This document shows, piece by piece, positions 21,130 to 30,382 of a stretch of 64,000 nucleotides of DNA. The DNA is from Syntrophobacteraceae bacterium (lineage in GTDB: Bacteria; Desulfobacterota; Syntrophobacteria; Syntrophobacterales; Syntrophobacteraceae), in assembly GCA_025454175.1 (NCBI GenBank), contig JALOOX010000001.1, positions 1 through 64,000 on the forward strand, written 5' to 3'. Under the pieces are notes generated by a model. It saw nothing but the letters and a program-made list of their open reading frames with translations. It was not told the origin of the DNA and ran no database searches. The position numbers and the translations under genes were made by a program. Position 1 is the stretch's first letter, and every line of letters starts with the position of its first letter.

Positions 21130-21882
21130 TCACGCCCACTCCAACTGTTCGATCACCTTCATCGAAGCAAAGCCCCTTCCGGTATGGTGCGAAACCCAGC
21201 TCACCAGGGACCGGACCAGATCCAGACGTCTGGACGCCGAGAACTGAAGCCGCCAGATGGATTCGAGGGGCATCTTCCTGATCCCCTCAATGAGAAGCAG
21301 GCTGCCCAGGTCGATGGAGATCATACCGGCATCCGCGCTTCCATGTTGGCGGCACAAAAGAGAGCCACGAACAGGATCCCACCTCCAAAACCTCTCGTCG
21401 CGCAGGCTTCTCCCACAGATGTCACACCGGGAAAAGGACTGCATGTATCCGGAAATGTCCATCAAACGGCACAAGAAAATCAAGACCGTGTTGAGGGGAT
21501 ATCTCTCCTGGGCCAGTTGCCACAAAGACTGTTTCAGAAGGTTGAACAACGGCTCCTGGGCTTCTCCCTCGGGAACCAGCTCGATCACAAGCTCACATAT
21601 CAGGCCGCCACAAGCCCATCTTGCCGCATTTTCACGTAATCCTAAGTGTGGATCCATCAGCTTGCAAGCCTCGATCCACACGATGGATTTCTTTTCCCGG
21701 TACTCCACCTGGACAAGGTTGCAGGGCTCAAAGACGTTCAAGAACCTCTTGCGGCTCCTGCGGGCCCCCTTTGCCAACCCAGCCAGCCTGCCCCCGGACT
21801 TCGCGAAAAAGCTGATCCAACGGTCCGCTTCGCCCGAGTCCCGGGTCTTGAGGATGAAGGCCTCGGTTTCCTGCCCGCTCAT
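21130..21882 (-). CDS. recO: DNA repair protein RecO
   Basis: MSGQETEAFILKTRDSGEADRWISFFAKSGGRLAGLAKGARRSRKRFLNVFEP; CxxC ... C Zn site region. Confidence 0.9.
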   Translation of the reverse strand: MSGQETEAFILKTRDSGEADRWISFFAKSGGRLAGLAKGARRSRKRFLNVFEPCNLVQVEYREKKSIVWIEACKLMDPHLGLRENAARWACGGLICELVIELVPEGEAQEPLFNLLKQSLWQLAQERYPLNTVLIFLCRLMDISGYMQSFSRCDICGRSLRDERFWRWDPVRGSLLCRQHGSADAGMISIDLGSLLLIEGIRKMPLESIWRLQFSASRRLDLVRSLVSWVSHHTGRGFASMKVIEQLEWA

Positions 21883-22021
21883 GCATCAAGCCCCATGCGC
21901 CTCGAAATGCCATCTCTCCGGCGATGGTGCGTCCTCGCCCTGCAAAAAAAAAGCACCTTCCTGAAACTGGACGAGGCGCTCTGAAAAGATCGTTGCTGCT
22001 CTGCCTGAGACTTCCGCCAAT

Positions 22022-22954
22022 TCAGGGTCTCGTTCCTTCCTCCTTTGCGGCCAACGGAAGGCGCAGCCGGGTTCCGCCGCCCTCGACGGTCTTTCCATCC
22101 CACTTGATTCTCAAAGCTTTCGCGTCGCGCAGCTCGAGCTCCACTACCTTCAACACCTCCAGGTCCTTCCTGTCGCCTGGCTTCAGCGCGAATGCCGCAG
22201 TCTGCTGATCATCGATCCTGACCTTCACGCTCGCCTTCCGAATGGCCTCGAGACTCAGCACATGGACCCGGCCGGCCGGCCCCGGAGCTTCGTCGGCATC
22301 GGCGGGAAGCACTTCGCTGGGCGACGGGGGCTGGCTGGAAACCCTGTGTCCCGGCCCTGTCTGCCCGGCTCCTCCGAGCCCCGCAGGCTCGCCCGTGGAG
22401 GCCGCCCCACGACCGTCGACCGGTATGCCGGGCCGGTGAGATGAAGGCCCCTCCGTTCCGCCGAGCCCCTCGACACTGGCGTGGGCTCCGCCCTGCTGCC
22501 TGATCAGATCAGAAGGGAGCTCCTGGGACGGGACCACTCCGCTCGTCTTCTCCGACGACTGCTGGTGCTTGAGCCACACGGAAAACCAGGCGCCCCCGAT
22601 GAGAGTCCCCATGGCGAGCAAGGCCAGCAGGACGATCAACAGCACCTTCGACCGGCTCTTCCTCCGGATCGACCGGCACCACTCTCCGTACTTGCGCAAA
22701 CCCTTGCCCTGCCGGTCATAGGAGCCAATGTGCTGCTCATACTTTTCGATCAAAGGGGCGGATTCCAGGCCCAGGGCTTCGCAATAACTCCTGATGAAGC
22801 CTCGGATGATGAGGGGTATTCCTATTCTGTCGAAATCCCCAGCTTCCAGGGCGTCGATCATGCTGCCGCTGATCCGGGTCTTCTCCGAAATGAAGGCGAC
22901 GGTGAGCCCCTGTTTCTGACGCTCCGCCCTGAGATGCTCCGCAAGCTCATGCAT
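22022..22954 (-). CDS. RodZ-like helix-turn-helix protein with DUF4115 domain
   Basis: LAEHLRAERQKQGLTVAFISEKTRISGSMIDALEAGDFDRI...; single TM VLLIVLLALLAMGTLIGGAWFSVWL; C-terminal beta domain. Confidence 0.85.
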   Translation of the reverse strand: MHELAEHLRAERQKQGLTVAFISEKTRISGSMIDALEAGDFDRIGIPLIIRGFIRSYCEALGLESAPLIEKYEQHIGSYDRQGKGLRKYGEWCRSIRRKSRSKVLLIVLLALLAMGTLIGGAWFSVWLKHQQSSEKTSGVVPSQELPSDLIRQQGGAHASVEGLGGTEGPSSHRPGIPVDGRGAASTGEPAGLGGAGQTGPGHRVSSQPPSPSEVLPADADEAPGPAGRVHVLSLEAIRKASVKVRIDDQQTAAFALKPGDRKDLEVLKVVELELRDAKALRIKWDGKTVEGGGTRLRLPLAAKEEGTRP

Positions 22955-22972
22955 TGGCTTGAATGGACCCGG

Positions 22973-23923
22973 TCAAAGAGAAGTTTTTATGAAAGCGCGA
23001 CGCTCGAGATCTTCAATCCAATCCGAGAACTTACGATCAAGCTCCCTTTGGAGAAGCATCCGGCGCGCTTTCTCGCGCGTTTCCGGGTCGCCCGTATCCG
23101 CGCGCTCCTTCTGGAGCTCCAGAACCTTAAAAATATAGAACCCCCCAGGCGATTTGATCACTTCGGTGATCTCGCCGACTCGCAGATTTCGTGTCGCCAT
23201 CTCAATGGGCTTCGCCAGCTCCGTGGACTCCATGAACCCGATGTCCCCGCCTTCCTTGACAGCCGGCCCCTTGGAGTGCGCTCGCACCACCTCGGCGAAG
23301 TCATCACCGGACTTGAGCCGGGCATGAAGATCCCTGGCCTGCTTTTCCGCCGCCCCGGCTTTTTCGGGCGCGTTCTCGTGGATCGGGATCAACAGCACGG
23401 CCAAGCGCCTGAGGTCCCGCCCGGAGACATCCTCGGTCCTAAGGAATGCATCAACCTGGTCATCCGTGATGATCGTCCGTGATTTGAGGACCCGGTCGAG
23501 CAGCCGGTTGCGCTCCAGTCGCTTGCGCATGGATTCCCTGAACTCAGCAAGGGTCTGCCCCTCCTGCTGCAGCAGGTACTCGAACTGCGCGTCGGTCAGG
23601 TGGCCTTCCCGTTTGACATTTTCCACAGCCGAGTCGAGATCTCGATCGGAAACCACGATCTTGAGGCGCTTCACTTCCTGTTCCGTGAGTTTTTCACGCA
23701 CCAGCAGCATCAGGACTTCCCGATCGATCTCCTTCTGTTTGGCGGGATCATCCGCCCTGAGATTGGGATTTTCCTTTTCCAGCAGCCGCATGCGTCCTTT
23801 CAGCTCACTGTACAGGATGATCTCTCCATTGACGTTGGCGACGATCTTGTCCACCGTTTCCGCCAAAACCGGCGGGCAGAAAAAGACCCACAATAAGTTG
23901 AAAACACAGACCAGACGCAGCAT
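22973..23923 (-). CDS. SurA-like periplasmic peptidyl-prolyl isomerase
   Basis: VDKIVANVNGEIILYSELKGRMRLL... DDQVDAFL... ARLKSGDDFAEVVRAHSKGPAVKEGGDIGFM parvulin domain. Confidence 0.85.
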   Translation of the reverse strand: MLRLVCVFNLLWVFFCPPVLAETVDKIVANVNGEIILYSELKGRMRLLEKENPNLRADDPAKQKEIDREVLMLLVREKLTEQEVKRLKIVVSDRDLDSAVENVKREGHLTDAQFEYLLQQEGQTLAEFRESMRKRLERNRLLDRVLKSRTIITDDQVDAFLRTEDVSGRDLRRLAVLLIPIHENAPEKAGAAEKQARDLHARLKSGDDFAEVVRAHSKGPAVKEGGDIGFMESTELAKPIEMATRNLRVGEITEVIKSPGGFYIFKVLELQKERADTGDPETREKARRMLLQRELDRKFSDWIEDLERRAFIKTSL

Positions 23924-24073
23924 TCAAAACCCTCTAGACCTCTGGCGCGGAGATGACTGCCCAGATCAGCCGGCTTCCAAGCTCTAGCTTGGGAGCCAGC
24001 AAGCGGTTAAGGACCTACGCCCGGCAGTACCGGGCTGCAGATCCCGGGGGAGCCGGGCTTGATGACTCGGGAC

Positions 24074-27000
24074 TTATGCCTTTTCGTCACTAACATTTTC
24101 ACCCTGGCCTTGCAACATTCTTTTCAGGCGCGAAAGCCGCTGAGCCATGGACCGACCCCAAATCTCCACCCGCAGCCGCTTGTCCGTTTCGAGGGTATAG
24201 GCACAGCGGTTTTCCTCGATCCGGGCAAGAATCTGCATAAGGTCGACCCGTGGGGAGAAATGGAGCACGAAAGTCTCTTCATCCCCATCCAGCCGAACGA
24301 TAGCCAGGTTCTTGAACAGGAGCCGCATTTTTGCCAGAAGAATCAGGTTGCGAGTGCTCTCGGGGAAAGCACCGTAGCGGTCCCGCCACTCCACGGCCAG
24401 GTCATCGATGGCCGCCTCGTCCGACAAGGTGGCCAGCCGCTTGTAGGCCAGAAGCCGCTGGTCCGCGTCCGGGATGAAGTCTTCGGGCAAAAAGGCCGAG
24501 ATGGGGATGGCCATTTCAGGGTCGGGGCGCTCGGGCTCGGGCTCCTCCCCCTTGTGCTCCCTGATGGTCCTCTCCAGAAGATCCAGATAAAGCTCATAGC
24601 CAACGGCGGCGATATGCCCCGACTGGGCCGATCCCAGGATGGTGCCGCCGCCTCGGATCTGGAGATCGTTGAGGGCAATCTTGAATCCCACGCCGAGCTC
24701 GCTGAAATCCATGAGAGCCCGAAGGCGCTTCTGGGCGTCCCTCGTGATCAGGTTTTCACCGGGTATGAGGAGATAGGCGTAAGCCTGTTCGTTGGATCTC
24801 CCCACACGGCCCCGCAACTGGTAGATCTGGGCAAGGCCGAAACGGTCGGCCCGGTTGATGATGATGGTGTTTGCAGCAGGAATGTCGAGACCCGACTCGA
24901 TGATGGTCGTGCAGACCAGGACATCCACCTTGCGATGAATGAAATCGAGCATGATCTTCTCCAGATCACGCTCCTTGAGCTGGCCGTGGGCGACCGCAAT
25001 GCGCGCTTCCGGCACCAGGCGCCCAAGGGTGGTCGCCATCTGGTAGATGCTCTGCACGTGGTTGTGAACGAAGAAGACCTGGCCGCCGCGATGCAGCTCC
25101 CGGTAAACCGCCTCGCGGATGGTCAGCTCATCGTAGCGGGTCACGGTGGTCTCGATGGCCCGCCGATCCTGGGGAGCCGTCTCGATGGTGCTCAGATCCC
25201 GAATCCCCGCCATGGACATCTGCAGGGTCCTGGGGATGGGGGTCGCGGTCAGGGTCAGCACGTCAACAGCCACTCGAAACTGCTTGAGCCTCTCCTTGTG
25301 CTTCACTCCGAATCGATGCTCCTCGTCCACGATGAGGAGCCCCAGGTCGTGAAACCGCACGTCCTTTTGAAGCAGGCGATGGGTCCCGACGATAACATCC
25401 AGGGTCCCCTTCCTCAGCCTCTCGAGGATCTGCTTCTGCTGGGACGGCGTCTTGAAGCGGCTGAGGCTGGCCGCCTCGATGGGAAACCCCTCGAACCGCT
25501 CCCTGAACGTGTGGTAGTGCTGCTCGGCCAGGACCGTCGTGGGAACGAGCATGGCCACCTGCTTGCCGTCCAGGACAGCTTTGAAGGCAGCCCGCAGAGC
25601 CACCTCCGTCTTTCCGTAACCCACGTCGCCGCAGACGAGACGGTCCATGGGGCGCTCGGAGGCCATGTCCTCGATCACGTCCTCGATGGCGCCGGCCTGG
25701 TCCGGCGTTTCCTCAAAGCTGAAGGTCGTCTCGAATTCCGTAAAGAGCTGGTTGGGAGGCGAGAACCGAAATCCCCTGCTCAGCTGACGCTTGGCGTAGA
25801 GATCGAGCAACTCCTGCGCAATGCGCTCGGCCGACTCCTTGGCTTTCTTCTTGGCCGCCTCCCAGGATTTCCCTCCCAGCCTGTCCAACCGGGGATTCTC
25901 CCCTTCAACCCCCAGGTATTTCTGAACCCTCTGTAGCTTGTCGACCGGGACGTAAAGGCGATCGTTGCCCTGGTACTCGAGCCGTAGAAAATCACTTTCG
26001 ACCCCCCCGACGGTGAGATGAGCCAGCTCCCTGTAAACACCGATCCCGTGGTCCACGTGGACGACGAAGTCACCCACGTGCAGGTCATTGAATGAATTGA
26101 GGAAAAGACCCGATACGGTTTTGCGCTGACGTCGCCTCCCCCTGCGCCCCAGGACCTCTTCCTCCCAAACGACCGCCAGCCTCTCGGCAGGCCACAGAAA
26201 GCCACTCTCGAGGCTGCCGAAAAGGATTTTCAGCACCGGCGCATCGAAGGATTCCTCTCCAAAGGGCAGGTCGCTCAGCAGCGTGTCCAGTCCGTAGCCC
26301 TGCAACAATTCAGACATTCGCCTGGCCTGCTCCTTCTGGCTGCAGACGAGAAATGTTCGAATGCCCTGCCTTCTCCAATGTTCAAACTGCGCGGCCAGAG
26401 GCTCAAGCAACCGCTCCTTGTTGGGAGACGAGCGAATAGCCAGAGCCAGATCGGCATGGCCGGAAGCTCCCAGATCGAAACCTTTCGAGCAGGGAGCTTC
26501 CTCCGTGAGGCTGCTCACCCAAAGCTGCCTGAAGGAAGCCGAAGCCGCGTACACCTGCCCGGGCTCCTCCAGGAATTCCACGGGAGGCCGCGTCCACTCA
26601 TGGATCGAGCGGCTCTCCTCCCACTCACGCGTCAACCGCCAGAAAGTCTCTTCCATCTCTCGCCGGACCTGGGCCTTGTCAGTCCAGAGCACAATAGTCT
26701 CGGGAGACAGGTACTCGGTCAAGGTCCACATCCTTTCATAAAACGCCGAAATCACCGGCTCGAACCCTCCAAGCTGATGGCCTTCGCGGAGCCTATCGAG
26801 CCACACATTGGCGGCGGCAGGGGTCATGCGCTCGGCTCGCACATCCTCTCGAACCGCATCCTCCCCCCGTTCGCGGGCGGATTCGTCCAGAATCACCTCG
26901 CTCACCGGGAGCAGTATCACCTCCTCCAGGTGACCCATGGACCTTTGATTGCCCGGGTGAAACATCCGGATGGAGTCCAGCTCGTCGCCGAATAGCTCGA

Positions 27001-27655
27001 GCCTCAGGGGCCAGCGGTAGAGCGGCGCATAGATGTCAATAACTCCCCCGCGACGACTGAAATCCCCATACTCCTCCACCAGGGGAACCCGATAGTAACC
27101 CCGCTCGGCCAGACTCCGACAAAGATCGTCCAGGTCGATCTCCTCGCCCTTCACCAGGTACCCCGTGTGCCGCATCAGAAGATCCGCCGGCATCACCCTC
27201 TCCATCGCAGCCAGTGCCGATGTGACCACGCAGATGGGCTCAGAGGCGGAACGCAGGGCGAAGAGGGATTCGAGACGTCTCGCGGTGGTCTCCATCTTGC
27301 CGAGCGACTGGACCTTGTGGCCCGTTCGCGAGGGAAAAAAGCGCAGGCGCCGTCTGATCTCCTCGGCGGGCTTGAGATTCTCACGCCCGAGAAAGAAGGC
27401 GACAGTCTCAACGAAGGTCTCGGCCTCTCGATCCGTTGGAGCGATCACGAGCCAGGGTCTCCGAAAGGACTTGAGACCCTGCGCGACCAGGTAGCCCAGG
27501 GCGGAGCGCTCCACCCGCCTCAGCGACACGGAGGCGTTCCGCTCCCTCAGGGATTCGAGGATTTCACGGGCTCCGCTGCCACTCCATTCCAAAACCGGAT
27601 TCTCCAACCCATCCAAATCGCTCGTACCGATGTTCTGATTCATCTCAGCTTCCAT
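24074..27655 (-). CDS. mfd: Transcription-repair coupling factor
   Basis: 1193 aa; VDHGIGVYRELAHLTVGG, VCGDVGYGKTEVALRAAFKAVLDGKQVAMLVPTTVLAEQHY, LTATPIPRTLQMSMAGIRDLSTIETAPQDRRAIET. Confidence 0.97.
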   Translation of the reverse strand: MEAEMNQNIGTSDLDGLENPVLEWSGSGAREILESLRERNASVSLRRVERSALGYLVAQGLKSFRRPWLVIAPTDREAETFVETVAFFLGRENLKPAEEIRRRLRFFPSRTGHKVQSLGKMETTARRLESLFALRSASEPICVVTSALAAMERVMPADLLMRHTGYLVKGEEIDLDDLCRSLAERGYYRVPLVEEYGDFSRRGGVIDIYAPLYRWPLRLELFGDELDSIRMFHPGNQRSMGHLEEVILLPVSEVILDESARERGEDAVREDVRAERMTPAAANVWLDRLREGHQLGGFEPVISAFYERMWTLTEYLSPETIVLWTDKAQVRREMEETFWRLTREWEESRSIHEWTRPPVEFLEEPGQVYAASASFRQLWVSSLTEEAPCSKGFDLGASGHADLALAIRSSPNKERLLEPLAAQFEHWRRQGIRTFLVCSQKEQARRMSELLQGYGLDTLLSDLPFGEESFDAPVLKILFGSLESGFLWPAERLAVVWEEEVLGRRGRRRQRKTVSGLFLNSFNDLHVGDFVVHVDHGIGVYRELAHLTVGGVESDFLRLEYQGNDRLYVPVDKLQRVQKYLGVEGENPRLDRLGGKSWEAAKKKAKESAERIAQELLDLYAKRQLSRGFRFSPPNQLFTEFETTFSFEETPDQAGAIEDVIEDMASERPMDRLVCGDVGYGKTEVALRAAFKAVLDGKQVAMLVPTTVLAEQHYHTFRERFEGFPIEAASLSRFKTPSQQKQILERLRKGTLDVIVGTHRLLQKDVRFHDLGLLIVDEEHRFGVKHKERLKQFRVAVDVLTLTATPIPRTLQMSMAGIRDLSTIETAPQDRRAIETTVTRYDELTIREAVYRELHRGGQVFFVHNHVQSIYQMATTLGRLVPEARIAVAHGQLKERDLEKIMLDFIHRKVDVLVCTTIIESGLDIPAANTIIINRADRFGLAQIYQLRGRVGRSNEQAYAYLLIPGENLITRDAQKRLRALMDFSELGVGFKIALNDLQIRGGGTILGSAQSGHIAAVGYELYLDLLERTIREHKGEEPEPERPDPEMAIPISAFLPEDFIPDADQRLLAYKRLATLSDEAAIDDLAVEWRDRYGAFPESTRNLILLAKMRLLFKNLAIVRLDGDEETFVLHFSPRVDLMQILARIEENRCAYTLETDKRLRVEIWGRSMAQRLSRLKRMLQGQGENVSDEKA

Positions 27656-27786
27656 GGGCAGTTCATTCTGGAATCAGCCCGTTTCGCAAGGCCTGCGAAC
27701 GTGTTAAACTGTTCTTCGAGGGCTTCCCGCCCATCGCCTGGACCTTGCCGTTCTCCAGTTCCATTGTGACTCTCAAAAGGGGAAAC

Positions 27787-29208
27787 ATGAACAACTCATT
27801 CCAATCGGTTTTGCGTCAACTCCCGAGCGTGGACGCTTTGCTGCAGGAGCCGGAAATTCAGGAGACACTCCTCCATTATCCCCGCAAGCTCGTGGTCCAA
27901 AGCATTCGCTTCATCCTCGACGCCAGGCGCAAATCCCTGCTGGACAATCCTGAACAGACGGACGCCGTCGAGCTCGCCGCCCCGAAGCTGGTTTCCGATG
28001 TCATGTCTCATCTTGCCGCGGCGAGCGATTTCACCTTGCGCCCCGTCGTCAACGGTTCGGGTATTGTCATCCATACCAATCTGGGAAGATCCCTGCTTCC
28101 GGAGGAAGCCGTCGAGCGCCTTTGCATCCTGTGCCGGAGCTACAATAACCTCGAATACGATCTGGAAAAAGGACAACGCGGCTCTCGATACGTGCACGCC
28201 GAGGCGATCCTGTGCGAGCTCACGGGCGCCGAAGCCGCACTGGTCGTCAACAACAACGCGGGAGCCGTCTTCCTGACCCTCAACACCCTGGCCCAGGGCA
28301 AGGAGGTCATTGTCTCCCGCGGCCAACTGGTGGAGATCGGCGGGTCCTTTCGAATCCCGGATGTCATGAGGAGTAGTGGGGCCATTCTGAAAGAGGTGGG
28401 CACCACCAATCGAACACATCCTCGGGACTACGCAGCGGCCATCGGAGCGGAGACAGCCCTGTTGATGAAAGTCCATGCGAGCAACTACCGCATCGTCGGA
28501 TTCACATCGGAGGTTTCCCTGGGTGAGATGGTGAAGCTGGGGCGGGAGCACTCCATCCCGGTTGTCGAGGATCTTGGAAGCGGATCGCTTGTGGACTTTT
28601 CCCGATACGGACTGGGCGGGGAGCCCACCGTACAGGGGGCGGTCAAAGGGGGAGCGGACCTCGTCACATTCAGCGGCGACAAGCTTCTGGGAGGACCGCA
28701 GGCGGGCATCATTCTGGGAAGGAAGGATTTGGTGGCGAGGTGCAAGAAAAACCCCCTCACCCGGGCCTTGCGAGTCGACAAGATGACCCTGGCCGCGCTG
28801 GAGGTCACATTGCGCCTCTACCGCGACGAAAGAGAAGCGCTCACCCGAATACCCACCCTTCGAATGATCACCACTCCCCTCGAAGAGATCGAGAAGCACG
28901 CGGAAATCCTGGCGTCTCTCATCCGTGAGGTCGATGCCGGTCAAAGACTCGAAATCCACACTCAGCCCGGGCTATCGCAGGTGGGCGGCGGATCGCTTCC
29001 CGCCTACGACCTCATGAGCCGGGTGGTCTCGGTGCGCTCCGCAACCATGGGCTCCCACAAGATCGAGGCGGCACTTCGGATGAACCGTCCCCCCATCATC
29101 GGGCGCATCGAATCCGACCAATACATCCTTGATGTGCGTACCCTCCAGAAAGGAGACGATGCGGTGATCCAGGACGCCTTCCGCTCGCTGCTGTCCGGCA
29201 GCCCCTGA
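27787..29208 (+). CDS. selA: L-seryl-tRNA(Sec) selenium transferase
   Basis: NGSGIVIHTNLGRSLLPEEAVERL, YNNLEYDLEKGQRGSRYVHAEAILCELTGAEAALVVNNNAGAVFL, SGDKLLGGPQAGIILGRKDLV. Confidence 0.97.
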   Translation: MNNSFQSVLRQLPSVDALLQEPEIQETLLHYPRKLVVQSIRFILDARRKSLLDNPEQTDAVELAAPKLVSDVMSHLAAASDFTLRPVVNGSGIVIHTNLGRSLLPEEAVERLCILCRSYNNLEYDLEKGQRGSRYVHAEAILCELTGAEAALVVNNNAGAVFLTLNTLAQGKEVIVSRGQLVEIGGSFRIPDVMRSSGAILKEVGTTNRTHPRDYAAAIGAETALLMKVHASNYRIVGFTSEVSLGEMVKLGREHSIPVVEDLGSGSLVDFSRYGLGGEPTVQGAVKGGADLVTFSGDKLLGGPQAGIILGRKDLVARCKKNPLTRALRVDKMTLAALEVTLRLYRDEREALTRIPTLRMITTPLEEIEKHAEILASLIREVDAGQRLEIHTQPGLSQVGGGSLPAYDLMSRVVSVRSATMGSHKIEAALRMNRPPIIGRIESDQYILDVRTLQKGDDAVIQDAFRSLLSGSP

Positions 29209-29211
29209 CAC

Positions 29212-30126
29212 TCAGTGGACTCGCAGCTGTATGTAAAGGTCCCCCCGGTGAGAATAGCTTCCCGCCAGCGGATACCCCATGTCTCGCAGCCGCAGTCGAG
29301 TGCCCGTCTGAACTCCTGGAGGAATCCGCACGGAAACCCGCTTCCCGTGCTCCAGATGCGGGAGCTCCACCTCCACCACGGCGCCCGTCATGGACTCCCT
29401 GGGCGATATCACCAGCTCGTAGGTCACATCGGCGGCCGCGCCGCCGGACCCTTCGCCGGAGAGACCCGGGTCCTTCGGGCCTGGCAGCCCCAGCAGCTTG
29501 TCGAAGAGAAACCTGCCGATCCTCTTTCCCGCACCCCAAAGGAGGGAAAGCCCCTGCCGGATCAGCCCACCGCCGCCTGAGCCGTTGGCAGCGGTCGGGT
29601 GGATTCTTCCGTGCATGGAAGGCCGAGGGCCGAAGCCGGGATGCCGACGACCCGCGTTGCTGTAGCGGAAGACCCGCACCTTGCCGGGACCACCCCAGGT
29701 GAAACCCTGGAAGAAAATGGTCTTGTCCCCAAAAAACACGCGGTTGAGGAAGGTATCATCGAACCGGAATCCCATTCTCTGGAATTCCCGCTGCATTTCC
29801 GAAAATACTTCCTGAGCGTTGCGGCTCGCGAAGAAATCCTTGAAGATTTCCTCCTGGGAATATCCGAATCCCGTGGAGCCCGGTGGTCGCCCTGGTCTCT
29901 GCTGGAACCCGAGGCGCCTGAAATCGTCGTACTGAACCCGCTTCTGGGAATCCGAGAGGACCCCGTAAGCCTCGCTGATGCGCTTGAATCGCTCTTCAGC
30001 TCGAGAATCGCCGGGATTTCTGTCCGGGTGCGTTTCCAGGGCCAGCTTGCGATAGGCTTTCTTGATCTCTTCGTCCGTCGCCTGGGCTGACACACCCAGT
30101 ACCTTGTAGTAGTCTTCCTGGTGCAT
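29212..30126 (-). CDS. DnaJ-domain co-chaperone (CbpA/DnaJ class without Zn finger)
   Basis: [41 protein letters not shown]-domain; C-terminal substrate-binding domain [17 protein letters not shown]...[11 protein letters not shown]. Confidence 0.9.
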   Translation of the reverse strand: MHQEDYYKVLGVSAQATDEEIKKAYRKLALETHPDRNPGDSRAEERFKRISEAYGVLSDSQKRVQYDDFRRLGFQQRPGRPPGSTGFGYSQEEIFKDFFASRNAQEVFSEMQREFQRMGFRFDDTFLNRVFFGDKTIFFQGFTWGGPGKVRVFRYSNAGRRHPGFGPRPSMHGRIHPTAANGSGGGGLIRQGLSLLWGAGKRIGRFLFDKLLGLPGPKDPGLSGEGSGGAAADVTYELVISPRESMTGAVVEVELPHLEHGKRVSVRIPPGVQTGTRLRLRDMGYPLAGSYSHRGDLYIQLRVH

Positions 30127-30282
30127 TGAACGATCTCTCCTCGGTGCTCACCAAAGCAACGCGAACAGGCGGCGCGCAAGGGGCTCCATCGTTGGTCGCA
30201 TCGGCTTGTGACTTCTGAACTGGCATCTTCCTGCCTGGCAGCACGAGCGAATGGTCAGCGATTCAGGCAGCCAAATCATCAA

Positions 30283-30310
30283 ATTATAATATATGGTAGG
30301 TGTCATTCAA
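30283..30310 (-). promoter_or_regulatory. Sigma-70-like promoter for the DnaJ-domain gene
   Basis: On minus strand: TTGAAT-N16-TATAAT in an AT-rich intergenic stretch, about 160 nt upstream of the start codon. Confidence 0.6.
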
Positions 30311-30382
30311 GTTCAATTCGTCCTCAGGGAAGATTCCGATGTCTCACCCCCGGGTTTTCCCGAGCCCGCCGAGGCCGTTCTT

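Noticed and set aside
24059-25936. 625-aa plus-strand ORF
   Set aside because: Antisense shadow of mfd
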